Source: Victivallaceae bacterium (lineage in GTDB: Bacteria > Verrucomicrobiota > Lentisphaeria > Victivallales > Victivallaceae). From it: a DNA stretch of 13,310 nucleotides. Shown here piece by piece: positions 1 to 8,100 of the stretch. The notes under the pieces are model-generated. The model searched no databases. It saw nothing but the letters and a program-made list of their open reading frames with translations, and was not told where the DNA came from. Numbering within the stretch: position 1 is the first letter of the stretch; each line of letters begins with the position of its first letter. Location: assembly GCA_028698975.1 (NCBI GenBank), contig JAQVVK010000040.1, forward strand, positions 1 through 13,310, read 5' to 3'. The position numbers and the translations under genes are program-made.

Positions 1-435
1 CTGCAAGGAGTCGCCAATGCCGTCGGCCTTGACCGCAATCTGGCGTTCTCCCCAAAGGTCGCCGGATACGCCGGTGACCGTAACCTTGACGTCTTCACCG
101 CGTTCCAGCTCGGCCAACCGCTCCGGAGTAACCGACCCGGAGGTATGATACCAGCGCACAAAGCGGATGTCGCCGGTAGCTTCGATATCTTCATTCTCAA
201 TATTGATGACCGCTTTGTCGGCAAAAATATCCACATCGGGGGTCGGCACAAAAACGTTGCCCTCGACCACAATATTTTTGCCGACAATATGCCAGCTGTC
301 GGCGCGTATGCTCTTGATGGTCTTAAACGGATCGCGAAGATCACCGAAGCCGCCGCCGAAAACCGCCGGAGATGCCATTAAAAGCATCGCCGCAGCCGTC
401 AGCGCGATCAGATATTTGGCTTTACAGGAGAACAA
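1..435 (-). CDS. Exported OstA/LptA-like protein, N-terminal part (runs off the left edge)
   Basis: The frame is open from a TTG codon at 435 to base 1 (145 residues seen; C-terminus outside the window). An AAGGG lies eight bases before the TTG, and there is no ATG before the hydrophobic stretch. Residues 1-27 look like a signal peptide: KAK followed by a hydrophobic run ending in ASPAVFG. Residues about 43-92 have the pattern of the OstA/LptA beta-strand repeat: IRAD, VVEGNVFV, then IFADKAVI and EATGDIRF. In known proteins this fold carries lipopolysaccharide across the periplasm (LptA) or forms the N-terminal part of LptD. The part after residue 100 (charged helix, then KVTVTGVSGDLWGE) is not recognised. 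It follows the dehydrogenase gene after only 12 bases, so co-transcription is likely. Family placement rests on pattern only; it could be another beta-rich periplasmic protein. Confidence 0.6.
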   Translation of the reverse strand, partial: MFSCKAKYLIALTAAAMLLMASPAVFGGGFGDLRDPFKTIKSIRADSWHIVGKNIVVEGNVFVPTPDVDIFADKAVINIENEDIEATGDIRFVRWYHTSGSVTPERLAELERGEDVKVTVTGVSGDLWGERQIAVKADGIGDSLQ

Positions 436-447
436 AGTGCGAAACCC

Positions 448-2109
448 TTATTTTTCGTAAAGTTTACGCAGTTCTTTTTCGGTGGCCGCCGAATAAAACC
501 CGTCTTTGTCAAGCGACGAAGCGACTTCCGGAGCAAGTTTGCCGATCTCGCTTACCGGAGTGAGCGGCAAATCAGGCAGATTCGGGAATATCACCGTCTT
601 GCCGGGGAATTTTGCCCCGATCACCGCTTCCAACCCTTGCTTGAGCGAATTCATGCCGCCGATGGCCGCAAGCGCGGTGACCGGTTTCAATTCGTTCTTT
701 TCGGCAATGGCCAGCGTGTGACGCAAATGCGCGGTCTTGCTGCCGCTTGACCCGACGAAACGATGGCCGGAGTTGACGATGCCGTCAATATTAAGCTCGC
801 CCTCCTTGCCGGCCGGGATTCCGGCAAAGATATTCATAAGGCCATCTTTGCCGAGAAATCTGGCGGCGTGAGCCAAAACCGGCACCACCGGCACCAGCAT
901 CACGATGTCGTCGAACCCATCCGGGGCGAAATCATGCAGCGTTTTATCAAATTCTTCCGGCGTCATGGTCGAGGGATTGACCGCCTTGAACTCCACCCCG
1001 CGCTTGACTATGGCGTCTTTGAGCAGACGCTGTAAATTCGCGATGCGGGCCGGATCCATGTCGGAAACAATGACGCGGGCCGGGCCGTCGGGGTTTTCCA
1101 CCGCCAACTGGGTGTGCATCTGCCCCATGGCACCGGCTCCGCCGGGCAACCAGCAGGTGCCGCCTTTTTTCATACGGCTGCGTACATTGCGCCCGTAAGC
1201 CGCCGAGAGATCGCAACCGGCCGCGCCCTGATAGAAGAATCCCTCGTAATGAATGCGCCCCAAATCAAAAGTGCCAGTGCGCCCGGCATAATCTCCGATG
1301 AAGCTGGTGACGGCACCGCGGTTGCCCAGTTTAGCCATAAATTCGCACGCGGTGGCGTCTAGATTGCACAGGAAAATATCGTCAAACCGCTCGTTTTCGC
1401 CAATGCGTTCGGCGACGGTCGCCTTTATGCCAAGCTCGGTTTCGAGCGCGGCAAGCGCGGCGTCGGCAAGCCCGACCGCAACCACCTCGCTTGACTTGGC
1501 CGCTTTAAGCGCGGCTCCGGCTATGTAGACCTGATCGTCTCCTGCGGCGATCAGCACCCGTCCGCCCGCCAATGGCGCGGTGCGGTTTTCGATCATGTAG
1601 CTGGCCTGCACGCAAGTCCACGGCTCCAGCAGCGCGGCGATAGCCGACGGCATCGCGTCCGACAACGGCAGCAGATAGCAGCCCTCGTCGCCGTTGAGTA
1701 TCCGCTGGTCGATCACGCTGTACTGCTCCATGCCGCCGTTGATGGCGTAACCGTAAGCAAAGCCCTTGCCGTTGACATAGACATCGGCCTGAATGATGAA
1801 ACGCTGTCCCGGCTTATATTTGTCGGTCAGTTTCGAGCCGACTTTGACCACCGACATGACCGCCTCGTGGCCGGGTATGATCGGGTCGGTCGCCAGATCC
1901 TTTGACACCACCCGGGGGTGTTCCAGCCCGGCGCGGATAAGTTTCACATCAGAAAAACACAATCCGATAGCTTCGATACGCACGAGCAACTGGTCGTCGG
2001 ATATTTCCGGCACCGGAATTTCGCATGGAAGATTGTTGCGACCGAAGTTCTCCATCCCGGCTCCGAAAAGCGGCCACGCCTGCATCGTCTTGGGAATCGC
2101 AGCACTCAT
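448..2109 (-). CDS. Zinc-type alcohol/polyol dehydrogenase (MDR superfamily) with two Rossmann-like units
   Basis: This is a 553-residue member of the medium-chain dehydrogenase family. The N-terminal GroES-like catalytic domain shows likely zinc ligands: C51 in GLCFSD, H81-E82 in PGHEA, and E162 in LLEPW, as in sorbitol-dehydrogenase relatives. The four-cysteine structural zinc loop is not seen. A dinucleotide-binding glycine motif, GGAGAMG, is at 323-329, with an acidic D350 at the end of the next strand. Residues about 183-298 form an additional Rossmann-like unit without a clean glycine motif, which explains why the protein is about 150-200 residues longer than typical family members. The start ATG overlaps the acyltransferase stop (ATGA) and is preceded by GAGGTGAG, a strong ribosome site. 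The product is likely an NAD(P)-dependent polyol or sugar-phosphate oxidoreductase. L-sorbose-1-phosphate reductase-like proteins are a plausible relative, but the substrate cannot be told. Confidence 0.85.
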   Translation of the reverse strand: MSAAIPKTMQAWPLFGAGMENFGRNNLPCEIPVPEISDDQLLVRIEAIGLCFSDVKLIRAGLEHPRVVSKDLATDPIIPGHEAVMSVVKVGSKLTDKYKPGQRFIIQADVYVNGKGFAYGYAINGGMEQYSVIDQRILNGDEGCYLLPLSDAMPSAIAALLEPWTCVQASYMIENRTAPLAGGRVLIAAGDDQVYIAGAALKAAKSSEVVAVGLADAALAALETELGIKATVAERIGENERFDDIFLCNLDATACEFMAKLGNRGAVTSFIGDYAGRTGTFDLGRIHYEGFFYQGAAGCDLSAAYGRNVRSRMKKGGTCWLPGGAGAMGQMHTQLAVENPDGPARVIVSDMDPARIANLQRLLKDAIVKRGVEFKAVNPSTMTPEEFDKTLHDFAPDGFDDIVMLVPVVPVLAHAARFLGKDGLMNIFAGIPAGKEGELNIDGIVNSGHRFVGSSGSKTAHLRHTLAIAEKNELKPVTALAAIGGMNSLKQGLEAVIGAKFPGKTVIFPNLPDLPLTPVSEIGKLAPEVASSLDKDGFYSAATEKELRKLYEK

Positions 2110-2933
2110 TTCAACTCACCTCGTGTTTTTGTACTTTCCAGCGAACGCCAATAGGTCAAACGCTCGCCTATAAATTCAATTATCTCTTTCATCGTCTCCT
2201 GGCCGTTGCCCTCGACGGCACGGGCCGGAGCAAATTCAAACCACACCTCGCGCTCCGGGCGGATCGGCCCCATGTCGCGCAGATATTTGCCGTTGCCCTG
2301 AAAATCGGTTTTCAACGCAAACGGCAACACCTTTACCCCGGCGTTGCGGGCCAGCTTGACCCCGATCGAATTGAATTTCGCCGGGTCGAACTCCTCGCTG
2401 CGGGTGGATTGCGGGAAGATCACCACCGAGCGACCGGCGTCAAGCCGCGCCTTGCCGTCGTTGAGCACCGCGCGCAAATCATCGCGCGGATTGTCGCGGC
2501 CCACCGGGATCGCCTGCAAATAAACCATGATATGACGAAAAAACGGCACTTTGAGCAATGCCGCCTTGATGACAAAAGTAAAATCGCAGTGTTCGCGCAG
2601 AATCGCATGAAACAGCGCGGTTTCCAGCATGCTCATGTGGTTGCCGATGAGCACCACGGCTTCGCCGTTGACGGCGCGCAGGTTGTTCAGGCCGCGCAAA
2701 TGGATTTTCCCGCCGCAGGCTTCGACCAGACGGATGTTGCCGTTGGCCAGACGGATTTGCTCATCCCGGGTGAGTTTCCCTTTGCGAGCCAGCTCGCCGG
2801 TGCGGTAGAATATGAAGAAATTACGCAAATAAAAATACCAACGGCAGCCGAGCATCAATCGAAAAAGCAATGACTTTTTGGCATTTGCGGGCGTGTCATA
2901 GGTATCGCCGTCAAAAAGATAATATGGAGACAT
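2106..2933 (-). CDS. PlsC-like 1-acyl-glycerol-3-phosphate acyltransferase family protein
   Basis: The 275-residue protein has the order of blocks seen in glycerolipid acyltransferases (LPLAT family), which move a fatty acyl group onto lysophosphatidate or a related lipid at the inner membrane. Block I is NHMSMLE at 98-104, with H99 as the expected catalytic base; the usual HX4D is HX4E here. The block II region reads AIPVGRDNPRDD around 141-152. Block III is FPQSTRS at 173-179, where most relatives have FPEGTRS. Block IV is VLPFALKTD at 202-210. A hydrophobic/aromatic stretch near residues 22-43 could anchor it to the membrane. It is the first gene of a short operon and overlaps the dehydrogenase by four bases. 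The ribosome site is weak (GGGA nine to six bases before the ATG). The changed block residues make the true acceptor uncertain. Confidence 0.85.
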   Translation of the reverse strand: MSPYYLFDGDTYDTPANAKKSLLFRLMLGCRWYFYLRNFFIFYRTGELARKGKLTRDEQIRLANGNIRLVEACGGKIHLRGLNNLRAVNGEAVVLIGNHMSMLETALFHAILREHCDFTFVIKAALLKVPFFRHIMVYLQAIPVGRDNPRDDLRAVLNDGKARLDAGRSVVIFPQSTRSEEFDPAKFNSIGVKLARNAGVKVLPFALKTDFQGNGKYLRDMGPIRPEREVWFEFAPARAVEGNGQETMKEIIEFIGERLTYWRSLESTKTRGELK

Positions 2934-2975
2934 AAGAATCCCAAATAATTTTGTTTACAAACTAAATCAGGGGAT

Positions 2976-3004
2976 AATATAGCATAGTTGCCACAGAAAA
3001 ACAA
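2976..3004 (-). promoter_or_regulatory. Candidate sigma70-type promoter for the acyltransferase operon
   Basis: Read on the minus strand, TTGTTT (3004-2999) is followed after 17 bases by TATATT (2981-2976). This would start transcription about 35 bases before the acyltransferase ATG. The -10 box is good (5 of 6) but the -35 box matches only in TTG. A 7-base inverted pair, GTTGCCA (2987-2993) and TGGCAAC (3048-3054), surrounds the region; it may be chance. Confidence 0.4.
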
Positions 3005-3119
3005 CTGCTTGCCGTAAAATTGCGAAAATCAGTCAAAAATCGCACATTGGCAACCATAAACATTTGACAAGAGACCATTGACAGTTTACCTTTCATCAAA
3101 AAGGACCGGGGGCAGCGAT

Positions 3120-3758
3120 ATGATATATGGCGAAAACGGCGGGACGGAGGTCGATGAGCGTTTTTATGAAAATTTCCGGGAGAAAATGCACAAATTCGCC
3201 GTCACCCGGATTTGGGGCGGGCCGTTCCTCATCTTTGTCGGGCTGGCGGCCGGGCTGCTGCAATTTTTTATTTTGAAAGGCTTATGCCTGCGCGCAGCAA
3301 GAACGCTTGACGGCGGCGGCGAAAATTATTCGTGGTATGTCCTTGGATTCATCATACTTGAGTTTTTGCTTTATCCGCTGGCCACGCATGTGACCGAGGC
3401 GCACGCGTGGGACATCGGAGACAACAGCCAATATACCGGGTCGGGCAATTACGCCATGCAAAGTTTTATCCTTGACATAACGATCATCAACATCGTTTTT
3501 TCAATGGGGCCACGACCGTTTTGGCTCGGCATATTTCATCTTGCCGACGGCCTTCGGCTGTTGATCGCCATGCCCCCTCGCCTGCGTCAAACCGCCGCCT
3601 GTTTTGCCGCGCACCGCGATGCTCTCTCGATCGATGACGCGGCGGCCAAACTCGGCTACGACCCGACGCCTTGGATAAAGCACCTGGATCAGGCCGGCGC
3701 ATTGGTATATCTGCCCAGCCGCAAGGCGTGGAAGCTCACCGACCGCTTTATGGCATAA
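3120..3758 (+). CDS. Small multi-pass membrane protein of unknown function
   Basis: I chose the ATG at 3120 because GGGGG sits seven bases before it, giving 212 residues; a TTG at 3078 would add 14 residues but has no ribosome site. A charged N-terminus (about 1-30) precedes a hydrophobic segment (FLIFVGLAAGLLQFFIL), then a second (WYVLGFIILEFLLYPLA) and a third around SFILDITIINIVFSMG, possibly extending into a fourth (FWLGIFHLADGLRLLI). The last 55 residues are soluble and look like a small helix-turn-helix or winged-helix-type tail (ALSIDDAAAKLGY, then HLDQAGALVYL and a basic strand). It is divergent from the acyltransferase operon and has a strong terminator directly after its stop. A perfect TTGACA at 3064-3069 lies upstream, but no good -10 box follows. 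I do not recognise the family; a membrane-bound regulator is only a guess. Confidence 0.75.
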   Translation: MIYGENGGTEVDERFYENFREKMHKFAVTRIWGGPFLIFVGLAAGLLQFFILKGLCLRAARTLDGGGENYSWYVLGFIILEFLLYPLATHVTEAHAWDIGDNSQYTGSGNYAMQSFILDITIINIVFSMGPRPFWLGIFHLADGLRLLIAMPPRLRQTAACFAAHRDALSIDDAAAKLGYDPTPWIKHLDQAGALVYLPSRKAWKLTDRFMA

Positions 3759-3759
3759 A

Positions 3760-3791
3760 AAAAGCCCCCGCAACCGATTGCGGAGGCTTTT
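3760..3791. terminator. Bidirectional rho-independent terminator between convergent genes
   Basis: A stem of AAAAGCC, one C/A mismatch, then CCGCAA pairs around a CCGA loop with TTGCGG and GGCTTTT. The T run on either strand makes it work in both directions. It starts two bases after the stop of the membrane-protein gene and ends about 15 bases from the stop of the isomerase gene arriving from the other side, so both transcripts can end here. Confidence 0.88.
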
Positions 3792-3806
3792 CGGACAATT
3801 CAGCCG

Positions 3807-5171
3807 TCAGCCGATGAATTTCACACCGGTTACGCGGCAAAACTCTCTAAGCAGATCAAGATTGTCGCCATAGCTTATGATGTAATGCTGGCCGAGAACC
3901 TGTTCAAGGAAAAATTCGCTCGGCACATCGAACTTCATCTCCAAGCTGGGCAGCTGCGGAGCCGGGGGAGCCCAGCCGGCCTCCTCCCACTTCTCCGGAG
4001 TGACCGCGCGGGCGGTGACCGCGTGCAGTACAAATTCGCCGCCGGACATACCCAGCCGCGCCATGGTGACTTCGCCGGTCTTGAGCTTCGACACGTTGAG
4101 CAAGCCTTCGCCGAACGAACCAAAAGCGTTGGGCATTACCGTGATCTTGCCTTTGACCACATTGCCCGGCACATAGTCGGGCACCCCCATCAGGGCGGAT
4201 TCGGCGGTAAACTCATAAAATTCGAGGTAGGCCGGGGTGACTCCGGTCAAATGCTTGACAATGAGCTCCGTCACCGCGCCGTAGCAGTCGTTTTCCGGCA
4301 CCGACGGCACATCGAGCAATTCATGGAGCAGCGTCAATGCTCCGGCCGGAGCAAACTTGAGCAGCCGTTTCACGCCGTCCACGTCGCAAAACGAGAAACA
4401 ATTGTAGCCGCGATCCTCGATCTTGCGCTTAAACGCCAACGCCAGCCGCACCGAGTTCTCGACCGTACCCGGCTTGGGATCGCGGACAAAACTCCACGCC
4501 TTGCGGATCGCCGCCGCCGTCGTCTTTAATTCGGACGTGACGACCTCTTTTTCCAACTCGGCGATCTCCAAAAGGTCGAAATGCTCGATTTCGACGCCAA
4601 GCTGACCGCGCAGCCGGGTGCCGTCGTAAAGCGTACCGTACAAATTCATATCGCGGTAACCGGCCATGCCGATGCGATCGCGCCGCAGCGCGGCGGCGGC
4701 GGAAACCGCCCGCAGATAAGTCACCGCCTCGTCATAGCGCGGCTCGCTGTCTTTGAAGTTGACCAGATATTTCACCTTGAACCCCATCTCGCGCAGCGGA
4801 GCGCGCAACGCGGTGGTGCCGGCCTGATCCGCCGTGGTGACAAAGTGGTCGCCGTCGCGCCAGCCGGAAAGTCCCCAGAGCAGCAACGGTTTATGCTTAA
4901 ACGGCTCGATGGCGCGCACCACCGCCCAAGACGGTATCCAGCCGGCCACACAAACCACGACCGCGTCGAAATCGGCATTGCGAAGTTCGGCGGCGGCGCG
5001 ATCGGCCTGCGCACCGGCCGGGTCGTCGCTGACCGGGTCGGTCCAAACCAGCTCGACCCCGCGTTTACGCAGTTCGTCAGCGGCCTGTTTGCAGCGTCCG
5101 TCGATAAATTCGCGCGGAGTGTTTACCTCGCCGAACCCGATAAAACCGGCCTTGGCAATTACTTTCTTCAT
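3807..5171 (-). CDS. L-fucose/L-arabinose isomerase-family protein
   Basis: The 454-residue protein has the layout of the FucI/AraA-fold isomerases, which convert aldoses to ketoses using a divalent metal. The N-terminal alpha/beta part has GFIGFGEVNTP at 9-19 and VVVCVAGWIPSWAVV around 71-85. The middle carries acidic and aromatic blocks (SVPENDCYGAVTELI around 290-304, YLEFYEFT around 315-322). The C-terminal beta part ends with GQHYIISYGD at 427-436, whose H429 fits the late metal-binding histidine of the family. It is the last gene of the operon; its ATG overlaps the kinase stop (ATGA) and GGAGGTG lies just upstream, so translation is probably coupled. Pairing with an FGGY kinase implies the product ketose is phosphorylated next. 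Proteins of this fold and length act on several sugars, including sulfoquinovose in some Bacillus-type pathways, so the substrate is open. Confidence 0.82.
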   Translation of the reverse strand: MKKVIAKAGFIGFGEVNTPREFIDGRCKQAADELRKRGVELVWTDPVSDDPAGAQADRAAAELRNADFDAVVVCVAGWIPSWAVVRAIEPFKHKPLLLWGLSGWRDGDHFVTTADQAGTTALRAPLREMGFKVKYLVNFKDSEPRYDEAVTYLRAVSAAAALRRDRIGMAGYRDMNLYGTLYDGTRLRGQLGVEIEHFDLLEIAELEKEVVTSELKTTAAAIRKAWSFVRDPKPGTVENSVRLALAFKRKIEDRGYNCFSFCDVDGVKRLLKFAPAGALTLLHELLDVPSVPENDCYGAVTELIVKHLTGVTPAYLEFYEFTAESALMGVPDYVPGNVVKGKITVMPNAFGSFGEGLLNVSKLKTGEVTMARLGMSGGEFVLHAVTARAVTPEKWEEAGWAPPAPQLPSLEMKFDVPSEFFLEQVLGQHYIISYGDNLDLLREFCRVTGVKFIG

Positions 5172-6631
5172 TTTTCACCTCCAAATGTTGGCAGCAGCAG
5201 TTGATTTATTTCTTTATACTTGCGAAACACTTCGTCGTAAACGGCGCGATCACTACCCGGCTCGTAGCGGCGCACCCGGCGCGGCATGGATTCAACCGCC
5301 GCCGAAGCCGACTTGAAACGCCCCGCCCCCACCGCGCCCAGCACGGCGGCGCCGAAAGCGGTAGCCTCCTCCAAATCCGGCACGATCACCGGCAGATTGA
5401 GCACATCGGCCTTGATCTGCATCCAGACCGGCGACTTCGACGCGCCGCCGAGCGAACGCAGTTCTTTGATCTCCACGCCCATGGCCAGCAACGCTTCAAG
5501 GTTGTCGCGCAGCAGAAACGCCACCGACTCCATGATCGCCCGGGCAAAGTGTCCGCGCTGGTGCGCCAATGTAATACCATAGATCACACCGCGCGCCTCG
5601 GGGTTGGTCTCCGGCGAAACCGCCCCGGCACAGTGCGGCAGCATCACCAGCCCGTCGCTTCCCGGAGCGACGGCGGCGGCCAGTTTTCCCAGCTCGTCGT
5701 AGCCAAGTCCGCCCGAAAATTCGTCGCGGAACCGGCGCAGAAGCATCCCGGCGGTGGGCGCCCAAGGCAGAAACACATAGCTCGACGGCTCAAACCCGCA
5801 ATAAGTTCCAAGCCGGCTGCTCGCATCATAAAACAACCGCGGCAACACCGCGCACAGAGCGAGCGTGCAACCGGTGGTTTCGGTAACGACGCCGGGCTTG
5901 CCGCCCGCGCCGAGACAGCCGCAGACATGATCGAGCGGAGCCGCCGCCAAAGCCGCCCCCGGCACAAGTTCCCGGCAAATCCCGATGTTTTCGCCCGGAT
6001 CTTTCAGTTGCGGCAGCCGGTCGGCGGAAATGCCAAGCGCATTCAGAATATCAGCGGCGTATTCTCCGGCGGCAATGTCATAGTAAAGACTTGACGGCAT
6101 CAATCCGCGGCAGGTGGCAAAACAGCCGGTAAGCCGCCAGCCGATATAATCTTCGACCATCAGGAACTTCGCGGTTTTGGCAAAGAGTTCCGGTTCGTGA
6201 CGCTTGAGCCACAGGATTTTGGCCGCCGGCCAGCACGGAAGCATTTCGGTCTGGCCCGACAATCTGAACAAATAATCGGTGCCGAACTGTTTTTCCAGCT
6301 CGGCCGCCTCCTCCTTCGCCCGATTGTCGAGCCAAACGATCGCCTTACGCAGCGGTGCGCCGCAATCGTCCACCGCGATCAGGGTTTCGGCCTGACCGGT
6401 AACGGCGACGGAAACTATCTCGCCGACCGCGACACCGGACTTTTTTGAAGCGGCAGCCACAGCCTCTTTCACCGCCTGCCAATAGACTTCAGTCTCCAGC
6501 TCCACCACATCGGGAGCCGGGGTTTCAAGCCGATATTCGGCCAAACCGGCACCGCGCATGGTGCCGGAGGCATCAAACACCGCCGCCTTTACCGCGGTGG
6601 TGCCAACGTCTATGCCAAGATAACAATCCAT
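5168..6631 (-). CDS. FGGY-family carbohydrate kinase, xylulokinase-like
   Basis: The ATG at 6631 has GGGG five bases upstream and is preferred over the GTG at 6637; this gives 487 residues, normal for the family. The N-terminal ATP-fold phosphate loop is GIDVGTTAVKAAVFD near residues 6-20. VAVTGQAETL and AIVWLDNRA (about 76-105) are the xylulokinase-type substrate blocks. PLDHVCGCLGAGG near 234 holds the likely catalytic aspartate. The C-terminal signature, LGGASKSPVWMQIKAD to EATAFGAAVLGA, lies around 394-432. FGGY kinases phosphorylate ketoses or polyols; with the isomerase immediately downstream, the expected job is to trap the ketose product. The two genes overlap by four bases. The exact sugar is not determined by sequence; xylulose is one option among several. 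Confidence 0.88.
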   Translation of the reverse strand: MDCYLGIDVGTTAVKAAVFDASGTMRGAGLAEYRLETPAPDVVELETEVYWQAVKEAVAAASKKSGVAVGEIVSVAVTGQAETLIAVDDCGAPLRKAIVWLDNRAKEEAAELEKQFGTDYLFRLSGQTEMLPCWPAAKILWLKRHEPELFAKTAKFLMVEDYIGWRLTGCFATCRGLMPSSLYYDIAAGEYAADILNALGISADRLPQLKDPGENIGICRELVPGAALAAAPLDHVCGCLGAGGKPGVVTETTGCTLALCAVLPRLFYDASSRLGTYCGFEPSSYVFLPWAPTAGMLLRRFRDEFSGGLGYDELGKLAAAVAPGSDGLVMLPHCAGAVSPETNPEARGVIYGITLAHQRGHFARAIMESVAFLLRDNLEALLAMGVEIKELRSLGGASKSPVWMQIKADVLNLPVIVPDLEEATAFGAAVLGAVGAGRFKSASAAVESMPRRVRRYEPGSDRAVYDEVFRKYKEINQLLLPTFGGEK

Positions 6632-6651
6632 CTTCACCCCGTTTTTGGGAA

Positions 6652-8100
6652 TTAGAACAATGCTTCGATAGCCGCGTTCATCTCGTCGGCGAGCTTGTAA
6701 CCGCCGTCGGAACCGACCTTGCCGTTGATGATCATGCCGCCGTAACCGCCGAAACGCCCGGCGTCCGGGCTGGGCAGATAACCGCAGGAACCGCCGGAAA
6801 GCTGAATGATGAAAGTCTGAAACGCCTTGCTTCTGGCTTTGACAATCTGACCGTAATAGAGATAAAGTTCAAACGGACAGTTGACGAAAGCGCAATCGCC
6901 CAGCCGGAAAGACTGCATGTCATAGCTGAAATTGGGCATTTCATCCTGAGACTCATAGCGGTCGATCACCGCCTTGCGGTTCTCGATCTGGACAAAGTGA
7001 TGCTCTTTGTTGTCATACGGACCGGGGCGGCCGGGGATCTTCTCGTTTTCATGAAGTTCGCGGCAGAAATCAAAGAACGCCTCGCGTTCCGGCATGATGG
7101 CGACCAGCTTGGCCACTTCTTCCTTGGCCTTGGCATATTCGACATAAGAAGCGCGACGCACCGGCAGGGTGATGCGCTTCATGTTGTGCTTGAACACCGG
7201 GTCGAAATCAATATGCTCCTGCGCCGACGCAAATCCCTGCATCACAGCGCGGAACAACCGGTCGGCATGCACCGGCACCCCGTCTTCGTGCCAGAAATCC
7301 GGCTCGGTCGTAAAGTGGCGCACCAGATCGCGCGGCGACTGGCACCCGGCCGGGCTGACCTGACACATCGTATGGAAATTCGCGCCGAATTCCTTTTTCA
7401 GGAGTTCGCGGCACGCTCCCATGTAATCGGAGGAAATCTTGTAGGTCGCCTCCATCACCTGCGACGGACACGGCACGTTGACGATCGCACCGGTCGGTTT
7501 GCCGGCGGCGTCAAAGGTGAACATCAGCTCGACGCCGCTGTCCTCGCCGGCTTCCATGCCGATGAAATCCTTGCGGGTGGCGTCGCCGTACATCTCGGCA
7601 ATGCCGGGGGCGAATACCGGGCGGCGGCAGTGACCGATGCGGGCCATGCCGAAGCCGTTGGCGATGCCGGCGGGAGCAAGAGCCGACCACGCCGCGCACA
7701 CGGCATCAATGATCTGGCGTTGCAAAAACGGCACATATTCGGCCGGAGAAAGCGCATCTTTGTCAAGGCCCACCCAATCGCGGAAAAGCGCGACCGTCCG
7801 GGTGTAAGGCGCACTGTGAGTGTGGATGGCGTTGAGGAATATGCTCTCCTCGCGGATTTCCGGGATTGCCGCATGAACCGCCTTGCGCACATCAAGCTGG
7901 AGTTCCTCGCCAAAGGAAACCACGTCGAGCGACACCATCACCGCCTGCTGGTCGCCGCGGCGCATGGCACAGGCAACCGTCTTGATCCGCGAATGGACAC
8001 CGGTGGCGATCCGCTGATAATACTGCCCGGCAAGTTCAACTTTGGCGTTGTCGGGGGTGATATCCGCCTCGCCCCAGCCGATCATGAATTTTTCACTCAT
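6652..8100 (-). CDS. Neutral/alkaline ceramidase-like hydrolase, cytoplasmic
   Basis: This 482-residue protein resembles the N-terminal domain of neutral/alkaline non-lysosomal ceramidases, zinc amidases that cut N-acyl bonds. Seen: the opening IGWGEADITP (7-16), then HTHSAP at 93-98 (metal-binding histidines in the family), NVPCPSQVME around 208-217 followed by ISSDYMG, and MCQVSPAGCQSP around 245-256, at the place of the catalytic GD-SPN segment. There is no signal peptide, unlike secreted ceramidases, so it probably acts in the cytoplasm on an imported compound. The usual histidine after NFA is replaced by cysteine in NVPCPS. AAGGGAGA eight bases before the ATG supports the start, which overlaps the transporter stop (ATGA). 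It lies between the transporters and the kinase/isomerase pair, so it may release a sugar from an amide- or ester-linked conjugate. The substrate is unknown. Confidence 0.8.
   Translation of the reverse strand: MSEKFMIGWGEADITPDNAKVELAGQYYQRIATGVHSRIKTVACAMRRGDQQAVMVSLDVVSFGEELQLDVRKAVHAAIPEIREESIFLNAIHTHSAPYTRTVALFRDWVGLDKDALSPAEYVPFLQRQIIDAVCAAWSALAPAGIANGFGMARIGHCRRPVFAPGIAEMYGDATRKDFIGMEAGEDSGVELMFTFDAAGKPTGAIVNVPCPSQVMEATYKISSDYMGACRELLKKEFGANFHTMCQVSPAGCQSPRDLVRHFTTEPDFWHEDGVPVHADRLFRAVMQGFASAQEHIDFDPVFKHNMKRITLPVRRASYVEYAKAKEEVAKLVAIMPEREAFFDFCRELHENEKIPGRPGPYDNKEHHFVQIENRKAVIDRYESQDEMPNFSYDMQSFRLGDCAFVNCPFELYLYYGQIVKARSKAFQTFIIQLSGGSCGYLPSPDAGRFGGYGGMIINGKVGSDGGYKLADEMNAAIEALF

Noticed and set aside
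2025..2873. Long plus-strand open frame (282 residues) opposite the acyltransferase
   Set aside because: It is the complement of a gene with clear acyltransferase blocks, and its translation is rich in His, Arg and Gln without a domain, as expected of an antisense frame in GC-rich DNA.
3064..3092. Possible promoter with a perfect TTGACA before the membrane-protein gene
   Set aside because: At the right distance the -10 region reads TACCTT, only 3 of 6 matches, so the box alone was not enough for a feature.
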